A stretch of DNA of 64,000 nucleotides from Eonycteris spelaea (GCA_003508835.1 PUFA01000062.1:2394001-2458000); one strand, 5' to 3'. Positions 11,280-22,575 are shown, counted from the first letter of the stretch. Notes: generated by a model from the sequence alone, not told the origin. A program made the numbers and translations.

Positions 11280-12330
11280 TACATTATAATACAAAAACAA
11301 TTTTTTTCTCTAGTAAAATATGATTTTTCCTCCTAAGAATGCATTAAAAATGTGTATAATTTAAAAAATTTCTCCACCTTTGCCTCTTTTTATACCTCAT
11401 TCGCAGTGATAAAAATCTATTTGGTAATTCACCCAACAAATTTTAATGTCTTCTTTCATGACATCTTTCGCAATCAAATACATTTCACTAGAATAATAAA
11501 CCCTATTTTTTGCTATCTAGACTCAAAATTTAAGTTTTCAGAATTTGGGAGAATCTCACATGTTCTATTTTCCCTTCAGGGTAGGGTATTTATTAATTGA
11601 GTTTAATTTTTTTAAACACACAGAGAGCACTTTCTTGTCTCTCCCGCAGCCTGTTGTTAGCTGTCTGGGGTTGCACCCGAGTGAGTAAGGTAGGGTAGGC
11701 AGATGCGCAGAGGTGTTTAGAGGAGGTTGGACAAATGATTGAGGGAACTCCTTGGGAGCACAAAGAAGGTCATTGTGCGATTACTGTGACATTAAAGTGC
11801 GTCTGAAAACCAGTGGAGGATCGTAGATTGCTGAACCTTACGAAGAAATATCATTGGCTTACGCACTATTTACTACTTGGCTTTGAATAAAATGATACCA
11901 AAGTGATTTGCAGAAGGGGCATGGAGTTGGGGTGGATCTAATGATAGATTTTAAATACTGAAAAGAATTATAGAAATCATTAGTCAATCATACCGGAGGC
12001 CCGCTGTCATGCTAAATATGAAAGCAAAAACTTGGCAAACATCTAAATTTCTGAGAAAAGAGGATTTTAAAAAGTAATTTTAAATAAACCCCAACAATGG
12101 AATACTATGAAGATGAGGTTACAGAGGAATATCCCTCAGCCCTTGCACATGGCTTTATAGGAACCCCTCAGGTTTACAGGACATAATTTGTAAATACCTG
12201 TGACCCCCTGAGCTCTAAAATGCTGTGATTTCATGGATCTAGATTCCTTATTCCCCTATATTGCCTCATTTAAGAAAAACGATGACTCAGATGTCATTTT
12301 CATTTCAGGAAATAAAAAAGAAATGTTTCC
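11280..12330. other. AT-rich noncoding DNA
   Basis: No gene recognised. A short stretch near 12090 (AACAATGGAATACTATGAAG) recalls the end of L1 ORF2 but is too short to classify. Confidence 0.4.
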
Positions 12331-12334
12331 CTCC

Positions 12335-12480
12335 TCCATTTATAAACATTTCTTGAGTACCTACCCTAGCTGTGTACCTGGTGGTAGAGATAAGATGAAG
12401 AAGATGTAATCACCTCCTTTAAGCAGTTCCATTCAAGTGAAGGAAACAGACCCAGAAACAGACAATCATCATAAAATGAG
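12335..12480 (-). mobile_element. L2 LINE 3' end, antisense (weak)
   Basis: ATAAACATTTCTTGAGTACC, followed by an antisense 'aagcagttccattcaagtga' segment, follows the reversed L2 order (terminus first, then the 'clipped' poly-purine part). Diverged. Confidence 0.45.
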
Positions 12481-12577
12481 GCAAGTTCTATGATAAAATC
12501 ACATACAAAGTAATACATAACCCAAAAGAACATTAAATGGACCTTGAAAGACAAGTGAAATTTTAGCAGTCAAGGAA

Positions 12578-12579
<2 letters not shown>

Positions 12580-12616
<37 letters not shown>
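12580..12616. repeat. (TG)n microsatellite
   Basis: About 18 TG units at the upstream edge of the antisense L1 that follows. Confidence 0.96.
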
Positions 12617-12617
<1 letters not shown>

Positions 12618-12861
12618 CCCTGGAGGGCAATGCATTCATTGGCAGGATTGAAAAACATGGCATTTTTTGTAAATCTTCTTTGGTAAAGTGTGAAATCTTT
12701 TACCCATTTTTTATTGGGTTTCTTATTTTAATACTATTTATTTTTACAGTTCTTTATATATTCCACAGTCAAGTCCTTTGTCAGAATATGTATTGCAAAT
12801 ATTTTCTCCTTTTTCTGGCTTATTTTTTCATTAATGGTGCATTTCAAGGGGCAAAAGTTTT

Positions 12862-12997
12862 GCCCTCAGTTCTGAGCATGGAGGTAAGGGGGGGGGGCCT
12901 CTTCTCAGAATGCCTCCCATGATCTCTATCCATGGACACAGCAGGTTCTTAAGTCCCATTTTTATACTGACAAAGATCAGAGGCAAAAAAAAAAAAA
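12862..12997 (+). mobile_element. Short poly(A)-tailed insertion inside the L1
   Basis: L1 sequence stops at GGGGCAAAAGTTTT and resumes with TTTTGATGAAGTCTAGTTTA. Between them lie about 118 bp that do not fit L1, ending in 13 A (12985-12997). That shape is expected of a small retroposed RNA. No family recognised. A clear target-site duplication is not visible. Confidence 0.5.
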
Positions 12998-13343
12998 GTC
13001 AACTTTTGATGAAGTCTAGTTTATCAATTTTTTTTCTATGATTCATGCTCTCCTGTCCTATCTAAGAAATATGTGCCTACACTAGGATTGCAAAGATTTT
13101 CTTCTATGTTTTCTTCTAGAAGTTTTATACTTTTAGCATCTATCAGCATTTCTAGTCAAATTGAGGCTGTGGTGTGATTACAGGTCAAGGTTCATTTATT
13201 TTTTTCTATATGACTATTCAGCTGTACCAGCATTGTATGTTTAAAATACTATTCTTTCCACTATAGGAAACTGATTATTGAAAATCAAACCATACATACA
13301 TGGGTCTATTTATGAGCCTATTTTTATAGCAATACCAGGCTTT

Positions 13344-13519
13344 AAAAAATTTTTTTTTAACTTTATTATTAGTTTCAAGTATATAGTGCGTTGGTTAGAC
13401 ATTTATATAGTTTATAAAATGATCCCCTGATTGCTTTCCGTCCTCTGGTTCTGCACCTAGCCATTACATTAATACTAACTGCATTCCCTATGCCATGCTC
13501 CCCAGCCCTGTGACCATCT
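13344..13519 (-). mobile_element. Short 5'-truncated L1 3' end inserted in the older L1
   Basis: A 176-bp insert starts with a T-rich tract and the motif TTATTATTAGTTTCAAGTATA, typical of younger L1 3' ends in laurasiatherian mammals. It is flanked by an exact 13-bp duplication, AATACCAGGCTTT, at 13331-13343 and 13520-13532. This is the hallmark of target-primed reverse transcription. Confidence 0.85.
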
Positions 13520-14106
13520 AATACCAGGCTTTCTTGATTACTGTAGCTTTATAGTAAATCTTAAAATCTTGTAGTGAAAATCTTCAACTTCGTTCTTTTT
13601 AAAAAATGTCAGCTATTCTAGATCTTTTGCATTTCTATATATGTTTTGGAATTAGCTTGTTCATTCCTACCCAAAATGGCTGCTAGGATACTGATTGGCG
13701 TATTGTTGAATCCATAGATCAATTTGGAGGGAACTGACATTTTAACACTATTGACTCTTTCAGTTCATGAACATGGGATATGTCTACACTTGTTTAGTTT
13801 CTCCGATTGTTCTCAGTGAAGGTTTGTAGTTCTCATTGTACCACTCTTGCACATATTTAGTTAAATCATATCTATATATTTTAATGCTATTGTAAGTTGA
13901 TTGTTTTACTTCAATTACCAATTGTTTTTTGCTAGTGTATGAAAATATCGTTTTTATATTGACTTTTCACCTGGTGACCTTGTTAAAGTCATTTATTAGT
14001 TCTAGTAATTTAAAAAATATATACATTTCTTAGAACTTTTTCCCATACAGGATAATGTTGTCTGCAAGTAAAGACAATGTTACTTCTCCGTTTTCATTCT
14101 TAATGC

Positions 14107-14177
14107 ATTTTTCCTTCTTTCTCTTCCCTCCCCTTCCCTCCCCTCCCCTTCTCTCCCTCCCTCCCTCGACTCCACTT
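14107..14177. repeat. Polypyrimidine tract (CCCTT/TCCC-rich)
   Basis: Nearly pure C/T on the plus strand with a single G near 14168. It sits inside L1 sequence at a point where L1 normally has a pyrimidine-rich stretch, so it looks like local expansion. Confidence 0.85.
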
Positions 14178-14314
14178 TCTGTCTGTCTGTCTTAATTTCT
14201 TTCCTTTTCTTTTTGCCTTATTACACTGGCTAAGATCTACAATACAGTGTTGAATAAGTAGACGTGAGAATGCTTGCCTATTCCTAGTCTTATGGGGGAA
14301 GCCTTTAGCAGAGT

Positions 14315-15175
14315 GCCTGGCACACTGGAGCTGCCTGAGAGAGCCACAGGGCTCCAGGAGACGTCTGAGAGCCCAGCCACGTCTCACTTCTTTGCTGCTG
14401 ACTTTGCTCCACACCATTATTATCTTTCCACTGAACCCTCCCAGTAGTTTCCTGTCTCCCTACCCCTACTCCACCACCCTGCCCCAGGCCTACTCCTAAT
14501 TCTTTTCTTCATACAGCAGCCACATTATCCTTTTAGACACAGTCAAATATGACTATAGGGGCACCACCTCTATCTCCCTTTTGCCCTTGCTTTTTTCACA
14601 CCCCTACTTTAATGCAGCATTTTGATTCACTTACGCCAGGAGTGACATGCCTGCTCTTTGCCGAAGGACTAGAAGATTCGTGGGTCTTGATTCTCCTCTC
14701 CTAGCTCCCTCTGAAGCCTGGAATTAGGTTCACTGGGCCCAACAGAGTTTCTGATGGGGACCCTTAGAGCCTCAGAATGTCTACATCTTGGTGACCAAGT
14801 GTAGAAAAGTCCAGGAAGGATGGTGGGTTTGCCAAGTCTCAGAGAACAGACATTCCTGGGTCCTCTTACTGAAAACCCCAACTAATGTGAATGCTTCCTA
14901 AGGTGAGGCATAATGACTTATCTTTATTGCAAGCCTTTAATTAGAGACTCCAACACAGATGCATCAGGTGAAATGGGACAGGAATTCCATTAGAGGAGGG
15001 AGAGAGTAGGAAACTCCTTGGCTTGAACATAAGATGTTCAACCCGTTCGATGTTTGTAACAATATCTTTGCCCCTAAAGACTGTATCCATCACCCCTTAG
15101 CTTCTGGTGAAAAGTGTTTTTAAAAAGCAGGGGGCCTTGTCCCTCTAGGCATTATCGATAACTCAGGTACTCAGT
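14315..15175. other. Single-copy noncoding DNA
   Basis: Nothing recognised as a gene or repeat. Open frames are below 110 codons, with no domain. Confidence 0.4.
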
Positions 15176-15179
15176 CAAT

Positions 15180-15390
15180 CAGCAGAAGCTTTCTTGGGCA
15201 CCTATCATTCCCTCGAGTTTGTGGGAAGCACTTTCAAACGTCTTATCGCATTTCTCCCCCCTCAGACGCCTTGTAGGTTGGCAGAACAGATGTCACTCTC
15301 ATACAGATGAGGAGCTTGAGCCCTTAGAAGCTGAATGGCATGTGAGATCACATGACTAGACAGTGACAGCTGGGCTGGAATGCTGGTTTA
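15180..15390 (-). mobile_element. MIR SINE, antisense
   Basis: Antisense MIR order: GGGCACCTATCATTCCCTCG, GGAAGCACTTTCAAACGTCT, ATACAGATGAGGAGCTTGAG, then AGACAGTGACAGCTGGGCTG. Confidence 0.8.
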
Positions 15391-15935
15391 CTCTCTTCTC
15401 TACCCCCAGGTTGCCTCTCTAGTGCCAATGCTAGTTAAGCACCCCAAGAGATGGAGAAGGGATAGAGACACCAGGCTCCCTGTCATTGGATGCTTTGAGG
15501 TCCCTGTAGATACTATCTTACACTTTCTCATTCAATACAAAGTCAACTATGACAGGAAAAGCCCAGGGTGTTAGGGATGACCACCACCTGCTGCAGAGGG
15601 AGGACGGGAAGGAAGGAGGGGAGGGCTTGGCAGCGGTGGTGGTGAGTGGAGTGGGGGTAGAAATAAAGGGAGGCCACTTCCAGATCTTTGCTGGCTTCCC
15701 AGGCTGCTGGATACCTCCAAGCTATTCATCTTGGCTCCTTTCTAATCACTGAGTTCTCTTTTAAAGAGCTTTTTTCCCTACTCCCGTCCCCACTCTCTAC
15801 CCTTCTTGGAGAGCCCTGTAAAGGAGACCTAAAATAAACACACAAGTGAAACAAACCAGAGCTGTCTGATGTGAAGGATGCAGCCAGTATGTCAGGGAGT
15901 CCAACAGTCTTGGGCGCTGTGTGTGTGTGTGTGCT

Positions 15936-15976
15936 CGTGTGTGCACATGTGTGTGTATGCGCATGCACATGTGCGC
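15936..15976. repeat. Alternating purine-pyrimidine tract
   Basis: Forty-one uninterrupted alternating purine-pyrimidine positions mixing GT, AT and GC steps, preceded by (TG)n from 15918. It includes the perfect palindrome GCACATGTGC. Such sequence can adopt left-handed Z-DNA. Confidence 0.8.
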
Positions 15977-16249
15977 TAACGTGGGCATGAGGTGCTGGAG
16001 TTCCCATAGCTCTTTGCCTCTTTCTCCCTTGTTTTATTTTCTGGGCTTCTTTCATGACTCTTCAAGCAACTACCATCCACCTTGATAGAAACCTGATGCT
16101 CATTTTATTCTTACTTTGTTTTGATTTATATCTGTCTGCCCACCTTCCTGTTCTTTCTTCCTCCTTGCCTTTTCCATCCTGTCTTTCCTCTGTTTCTTTT
16201 TTCAACAGAGTAGATATTTTTATGATCTTTTCAAAAAGCACATTTAGCT

Positions 16250-16435
16250 GTGACATAGTAGGAAGCTCACGGGCCCTGGAGCATGGTTTAACCCTCTCAG
16301 AGCTCAGATCCTGGTGTGTAAAACGGGGTTAACTATGGTACCCCATTGTTTGTTGGGAAGAGTAAATGGGTTAACACAGGAACACACAGCAGTGCCAGGC
16401 ACACAATAAGGGCTCAGTATCGTTGAGCGTTAGCA
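16250..16435 (+). mobile_element. MIR SINE
   Basis: GGGCCCTGGAGCATGGTTTA, then GTGTAAAACGGGGTTAACTA, then AGCAGTGCCAGGCACACAAT follow MIR sense order. Confidence 0.75.
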
Positions 16436-16734
16436 TTCCTTCAGGATTTCCCCTTAACAGGGCGCTGGGCCAGCAGGCGTGGCCTCCACTTTGGATCTCT
16501 GGCCCAGTCTTGATCGCAGTATATAAACACCATTTTCTATGTGGCCCATTTTTTGCTTATCAGACTCAAAAACTACTGGACTGTATACATGATTTCCACT
16601 GGATCCCAAACTTAATGGAAGACAGAAAAGATAGCTAGAGAGATTTGGAGCCTAGCAGTTGGACCTACCTACTGTTGGGACAAGGCAACTCGAAAGGAAA
16701 TGAGAGTGTTGCTTCTTCTGCCTTTTGTAAAAAC

Positions 16735-16865
16735 TTTGTGACTGGATAAATTAATGACTCTCTGTTTCAGTTTCTCAAACAATAAAATAGGGATAATCAG
16801 CTGCCTCACAGGATTTTGTGAGGGCCGATGCGCTGATGTCTGTAAAGCACTTAAAACTCCAAAAC
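16735..16865 (+). mobile_element. MIR SINE fragment
   Basis: CTGTTTCAGTTTCTCAAACA, AAAATAGGGATAATCAGCTG and GTCTGTAAAGCACTTAAAAC match the 3' half of MIR. Confidence 0.8.
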
Positions 16866-16944
16866 TAGACAAATCGGTGTTGACCTGCTAAGGCTACTCT
16901 CTCTCTCTAGCTCAAGGAAATAGCCGTGGGGAACATCATAGAAA

Positions 16945-17075
16945 TTTTGAGCTGGACTAAGCTTGACATTTATAGTCCAAGTGAGGCATTTTACAGATGA
17001 GAACACGTGACTGATAGAGGAGGTGTCTTGCTCATGGCCACGTAACTGTTTAATGACAGAGCTGACATGGAGGTC
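16945..17075 (-). mobile_element. MIR SINE fragment, antisense
   Basis: ATTTTACAGATGAGAACACG then TTGCTCATGGCCACGTAACT and GACAGAGCTGACATGGAG match antisense MIR. It lies in opposite orientation to the copy 80 bp upstream. Confidence 0.7.
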
Positions 17076-17224
17076 TCAGTGGGTGTTCCTTTCACGGCAT
17101 CACAGTGCAGGGCACACAAGGAGTACGATCCCACTGAGAGACTTCCCACGGGCAAGCTCTCAAGGAACCCATTCAGATACTTCAAGTGTGGGAAGCAGGG
17201 TTTGATTTCTAGCCCTGCCTTTAT

Positions 17225-17248
17225 TTATTTGTTTGTTTGTTTGTTTAT
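17225..17248. repeat. (GTTT)n short tandem repeat
   Basis: About five GTTT/TTTA units at the 3' end side of the antisense L1, in the position of its A-rich tail. Confidence 0.85.
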
Positions 17249-17456
17249 ATTTATAGTTCTGTCAGTATCAACAATATCAATAAAATCAGGTAACCACCAA
17301 AATTGAGATATAGAACCTTTTCATCACACCACAAAAATTCCTTCATGCCTCCTTGTAATCAATCTTTCTTCTCACTTCACCCCACTGCAGTAACCACTGA
17401 TCTGTTTTTTTTTTTTTTTATCTTTTTATTGTTTTGCCTTTTTCAGATCATCATAT

Positions 17457-17822
17457 ATCTCAGCCCATTCAGGGCTGTATCATATATATAATATAATAAA
17501 TGTACCATGAACTAGGTAGCTGAAAAGGAGCAAATTTATTTCTCACAGTTCAAGGGACTGAAAAAGAGCAAATTTATTTCTCACAGTTCAAGGGACTGCA
17601 AAGTCCGATCAAGGAGCTGGCAAATTCGGTGTCTGGTGAGAGTCTGCTTCGTGCTTCATAGGTGGCCATTGTCGGATTGTGTCCTTATTTGGCAAGGGAG
17701 CTCTCTGGGGTCTCTTATAAGGGCACTAATCCCTTTGATGAGTGCTTCCCCTCCTGATACCATCACACTGAGGGTTTGGACTTAGTATATGAATTTAGGG
17801 GCCACAAACATTCAGTTTATGA
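17457..17822 (+). mobile_element. MaLR-type solo LTR nested in L1
   Basis: CCCATTCAGGGCTGTATCAT, AATTTATTTCTCACAGTTCA, GGCAAATTCGGTGTCTGGTG, GGGGTCTCTTATAAGGGCAC and CAAACATTCAGTTTATGA follow the MaLR/MLT1-like LTR. CATCATAT occurs on both sides (17449-17456, 17823-17830), consistent with a target-site duplication. L1 sequence resumes immediately afterwards, so the LTR is younger than the L1. Confidence 0.85.
17521..17596. repeat. 38-bp tandem duplication within the LTR
   Basis: Two head-to-tail copies, 17521-17558 and 17559-17596, differ at one base. The LTR consensus has this segment once. Confidence 0.95.
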
Positions 17823-20800
17823 CATCATATAAATGGAAAATACAGTGTGGAGCCTTTGAATCTCACTTTAGTGACTTAGCATAATGCCTTTTGGATTTAT
17901 CCAGGTCATTGCCGGTATCAGCAGTTTGTCTCTTTTTACTGGCAAATAATTTTCCATTGGATGGAGGTATTACAGTTCATTTAAGTAAACTCCAGGTCAT
18001 GGACATTTGGGCTGTTTTAAATTTTGACAATTAAAAATAGAGTTCCCATGAATATTCATATATATATGCTTTCCTCTTTGGGATAAATACCTAAAAGTGA
18101 AATTCCTGGATTGTATAGCAAGTGTATGAAAGATACTTTATAAAGATATTTTCCAAAATGGAAAATAGGTTAGCAGGTTCTTATAAAGTATCTGCCAGTA
18201 ATGTATGGGAGTTTTGCTCGCTCTCCATCCTCGCCAGCAAGATCTCAACTGCTACTGACAGTTACTCTTCCATGCTAAGAGGTGTGAATGGTATCTCATT
18301 ATGATTTTCGTTTTCATTTCTCTTCTGAGTAATGATGTGGAGCATCTTTTCATGTGCTCACTCGCCCTCTGTATATCTTTTTGCTGGTGTCAGTTCCAAT
18401 CACTCCTCCACTTTTTAAAACTGGGCTTTTTATTTTCTTATTATTGAGTTTTGATCACTATTTATATGTTTTGGATATAATTTTTTTTTCACATAAATAT
18501 GGGAAATATTTTTGTCCCATTCTGTGATTTGTCTTTTCATTCTTTTAGCAGTGTCTTTTGAAGAGCAGAAATTTTAAATTCTAATAAAGTCAAATTTATC
18601 ATTTTTTTCTTTTATGGAGCTTGGTGTTGTAGCTAAGAAATATTTGCCTAAAATTTCTAAGGTCATAAAGATTTTTTTCCTTGTTTTCATAGCTTTAGGT
18701 TATATTTAGGTCTACGATGAATTTTGTATATTGTGGAAGGTATAGATTAAAGTTTTTAATAAAGAAAATTTATATTTGTTGAAAATTATTTCTCAACTGA
18801 ATTACTTTTGCACATTTGTTGAAGTCAGTCATCCATATACAGATGTGTGTCTATTTCTGGACTCTCTATAAATGTGTTTATTACTGATCTGTTTATCTAT
18901 TTTGATGACAATTTACACTATCTTGATTACTGTAGCTTTTTAATGAGTCATAAAATCAAATAATGTTAGCCCTCTAAATTTGCTCTTCTTTTTAAAAGTT
19001 GTTTGGGATATTCCATGTTCTTTGCACTTTAATGTGAATTTTAGAATCAGCTTGTCAATTTCTACATAAAAGCCCCGCCGGCATTTTGATTGGTATTGTA
19101 TTAAATCTATAGCTCAATTTGGGCAGAACTGACATCTTAAAAAAATTGTGTCTTTGGCCCATGAACATAGTATCATGCTCTACTTAATTAGGTGTGCTCT
19201 TTAAATTTTTTCAGCAATGTTTGTAATTTTTAGTGTATAGGTCTTACAACTTTTGTCAGATTTTAAGTATTTCTTACTTTGGTGCTATTGTAAATTTTTT
19301 AAATTTCAATTTCGCATTGTTCATAGCTAGCATATAGAAATATAGTTGATTTCTGTGTATTGATCTTATATCCTGCAATCTTGCAAAACCCTAATAGTTA
19401 AATAGATTCCCTTAGATTTTCTATGTAGATAGATGATCATTCATGGATAAAGACAGTTTTACTTTTTTTTTTTTCCCCCCCAAACTGGATGGCTTTTATT
19501 TCTTCTTGCCTAATTTCACTGGCTAGAACCTTTAGTAGAATATTAACCAGAAGTAATGAGAGTGGACATTCTTTTGTTATTGCTAATCTTAGGTAGAAAA
19601 CATTCAATATTTCATCATTACATATAGTGTTAGCTGTAGTTTTTCAGAGCTGCTCTTGACCACGTTCAGGAGGTTTTTAGTTTCTGAGAATTTTTGTCAG
19701 AAATAAATGCTGGAGTTAATAAAATTCCTTTCCTGAAACCATATGCTCATATGATTTTTCTTTTGTTAAACTGGTAAATTTAAAGTGTTAAACCAATCTG
19801 CCTTCCTGGGCTAAACTCCTCTGTTATAATGTTTTTCTATTGTTGAATGTGATTTGCTAAACGTTCGTTTAAAATTTTTGCATTTATCTTCATGAGGCAT
19901 ATTGGTCTGTAGTTTCTTTTTTTAAAATACATTTGTCTGGGTTTAGTATCAGAGTAATGCTGGCCTTACAAAACAACTGTGGAAATATTTCCTCATCTTC
20001 AATTTTCTGTAGAAGTCTATGTAGAATTGGCATTTTTCTTCCTTAAATACTTTGGTAGAATTCCAATGAAGCCATATGGACTTGGAGTTTCCTTTGTGGG
20101 AAGTTTTTGAAACTAAAAATTCAGTTTTATGAATAGATATAGGGCTATTGAGGTTATATTTGGTGAGTTTTGGTGGTTTGTGTTTTTAAAGGAATTGCTT
20201 CATTTCATCTAAGCTGTCAAATTTATTGGCATAGAGTTTTTCATAATATTCATTTATTTTTCTTTTAATGTCTACTACAGTATCTATAGAGATAGCGCTT
20301 CTCTCATTACTGATATTGGTAATTTGTGTCTTGTCTCTTTTTTCTTGACCAGTTTGGCTAAATGCTTATTACTTTCATTGGTTTCCATGAAGAACCAATG
20401 AGTTTTTGGTGTCATTAGATTTTCTCTGGTTTTTCTGTTTTCAATTTCATTGATTTCTGATCTTATTTTTATCATTTTGTTTCTTCTGCTTGCTTTGCAT
20501 TTAATTTGCTCTTCTTTTTATAGTTTTTTAAGGTAAAAATTTCAATAGTTAACTTGCATCTTTTCTTTTATTTCTAATATAAGCATATAATCTTATAACT
20601 TTCCCTCCACTTTCTGCGTTAGGTGTAACCTACAAATTTTTATAAGCTTTATTTTTACTTTTACTTAACTCAAAATATTCTAATTTCCCTTGTGAAATCC
20701 TCTATGATCTATCTATGAGTTATTTAAATGTATGTTGTTTAATTTCCAAATATTGGGATTTTCCTGCTGTATTTCTGATGTTGATTTCTAATTTAATTCT

Positions 20801-21264
20801 ATTGTAGTCTTAGAAATTCTTTGCATAATTTGAATTAAAAAATTTTTTTGAAGTGTGTTTTATGGCTAAGTACATTGTTTACCTTGGTAAATGCTCCATG
20901 TATACTTGAAAAGAATGTATATTGACATTTTGGAGTTTTCTAGAAATGTCAATCAGGTCATGTTGGTTGATAGTGTTGTTCACAGGTCTTTTCCAGCCTT
21001 ACTGATTTTTCTATCTGCTTATCTGTTGATTACTGAGAGAAGAATATTGAAACCTCCAACTATAATGAAAGATTTGTCTATTTTTCCTTTCTATTCTATT
21101 AATGTTTGCTCTATATATTTTGAAGCTCTGTTGTTCGATACATATACATTTAGTATTGTAATGTCTCTCTGGTAAATTGATCCCCTTTATGATTCTGTAA
21201 TGCCCCTCTCTTATCTCTGCTAATATTTCCTTGCTTTGAAGTCTGTGCTTCACACAATTTTTGC

Positions 21265-21885
21265 AACCAGAAGGTACTGAGACCCAGGTGAAGGGGGAAC
21301 CAAATAGCAACCCTTCAAAATATTTCTCTCTTCCTGCTTCCATGATGTGACCTTCTCAAGCATTGTCTAGGCATCCTAAGTCCTCTGAGGCAGATGAGTT
21401 GAAAAAAAAGCAGGCTGAGTGTTGAGAGATCTTTTGATTCTTAAGAGTTAACCTGGTTAGCTGGAACTATCTCATTATTGGAGATATTTCAGTAATGGTG
21501 GGGCTACAGCCCTGGGATACCTGGAATGAGAGGTGCTAGGAGGTGCAGAGACCTGCCAGGCAGGCAGGACAGTAACAAGCAGCACCCGAGTGTCCTGAAG
21601 CTCCTCAAACTAGGGTTAGATCACAGTCAGCTGCGGACACTTGGGAAGATGTAAGTAACTGCAAAGTTTCCACCTTCAGCCGGAAATCTCCCATCCTAAG
21701 GAAAGGGACAGGGCTGTGTATGTGGTGGATAAGGGGGTTAGGTGTTTGGAGAGTGAGATAGGGAACAAAGATTTAGACACCCATTCACTAGGGGAAGAAG
21801 AAGCTAAAACAATCTTCTGCACTCGTTTAGACCCCTTTTTTCTTAATATTAATTTAAAATCTCTATTACCTACCCTGTTTAGAAT
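21265..21885. other. Single-copy noncoding DNA
   Basis: No repeat or gene recognised. Confidence 0.4.
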
Positions 21886-21887
21886 TA

Positions 21888-21934
21888 ATAAGTGCTCATT
21901 ATGAATTTATTGGCTAAAAAAATGCCTAAATTGA
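21888..21934 (+). repeat. Left arm of a 47/48-bp inverted repeat
   Basis: ATAAGTGCTCATTATGAATT... matches the reverse complement of 22485-22532 with about four mismatches and one indel. Part resembles an L2 3' end, but both arms also share a flanking AAATGCCTAAA segment outside the L2 consensus I remember. Confidence 0.75.
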
Positions 21935-22004
21935 GAACAAAAGACCCTCCCTCTATGTCTTATATATATACCAATACTGTGATCATGTTCTTTTCTTGGA
22001 AGGA

Positions 22005-22325
22005 TATGAATTAGTTGCCTATTGCTGTGATAATAGTGCATAACAAAGAACTTTAATAACCTCAGTGGCTTACAAAATCAAGGTCTTTGGGTCATGGATC
22101 TGTGTGTTGACTGGGTGGCTCTATTTTAATTTGGGTTCAAGTCTGCTCTTTGAGTCTCTCATTGTAAGATCAGCAGCTACCAGAGGTATGTACTGTTCAT
22201 GGTGGATTCAGAAACATAAGAGCCCAAACAAGGCCATAAAAATACATTTAAAGCCTCTGCTTGAATTATATCTGCTAACATTTCATCAGTCCAGCAAGTC
22301 ATAAAGCCCAAAGTTAGGCAGGGAG
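22005..22325 (+). mobile_element. MLT1-type solo LTR
   Basis: TAGTTGCCTATTGCTGTGATAATAGTGCATAACAAA-like opening (22012-22046), ACCTCAGTGGCTTACAAAAT, and an ending with TTTCATCAGTCCAGCAAGTCA match MLT1 order. It is bracketed by the inverted repeat at 21888 and 22485. Confidence 0.75.
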
Positions 22326-22484
22326 AGTCTATATGTGTATACACACACACATATGTAATTTGTTATATAAGTGTTATATATTCTTATTACAGCAACAGCT
22401 GACTGATACGATACCTTCAAAGTGAAGAACATGGTCACAGTATTGATATATGAGACATAGAGCGAGGGTTTTGTTTTTTTAAAA

Positions 22485-22532
22485 TCAAGTTTAGGCATTT
22501 ATTTATCCAAAAAATTCTTAATGAGCACTTAT
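22485..22532 (-). repeat. Right arm of a 47/48-bp inverted repeat
   Basis: Reverse-complement partner of 21888-21934, ending in an L2-like AATGAGCACTTATTATG. Confidence 0.75.
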
Positions 22533-22549
22533 TATGTTACAGACATAAT

Positions 22550-22575
22550 AACACACACACACACACACACACACA
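22550..22575. repeat. (AC)n microsatellite
   Basis: Thirteen AC units, directly visible. Confidence 0.95.

Larger units (their letters stand above)
12625..14310 (-). mobile_element. L1 LINE, antisense ORF2 3' half and 3' region, with insertions
   Basis: The plus strand is the complement of L1 ORF2. Landmarks in order: CTTTGGTAAAGTGTGAAATC, AGTTCTTTATATATTCCACA, TTTCTTCTAGAAGTTTTATA, GCTTTATAGTAAATCTTAAA, and TAATGTTGTCTGCAAGTAAA near 14050, where the catalytic Asp-Asp region of the reverse transcriptase lies. It is an inactive relic with indels. It is interrupted at about 12862-12997 and at 13344-13519, and a pyrimidine tract has expanded at 14107-14177. Confidence 0.9.
17221..21260 (-). mobile_element. 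L1 LINE, antisense, 5'-truncated ORF2 relic
   Basis: The largest element in the window. The 3' UTR complement starts near 17300 (CCTTGTAATCAATC..., AACCACTGATCTG) and ORF2 runs leftward to about 21260. On the minus strand at 20284-20475 the residues EINEIENRKTREN and WFFMETNESNKHLAKL are plainly those of the L1 ORF2 reverse transcriptase. The expected Ala-Asp-Asp catalytic stretch (near 19430-19445) is disrupted and now holds a stop. The endonuclease domain and ORF1 are absent. A MaLR LTR interrupts it at 17457-17822. Confidence 0.95.

Noticed and set aside
12584..12922. 112-codon frame starting with alternating Cys-Val
   Set aside because: Begins in (TG)n and runs through antisense L1.
20284..21343. 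Minus-strand frames of 63 and 110 codons with reverse-transcriptase-like residues
   Set aside because: Real L1 ORF2 remnants, but broken by frameshifts and stops; annotated as part of the L1 relic, not as genes.
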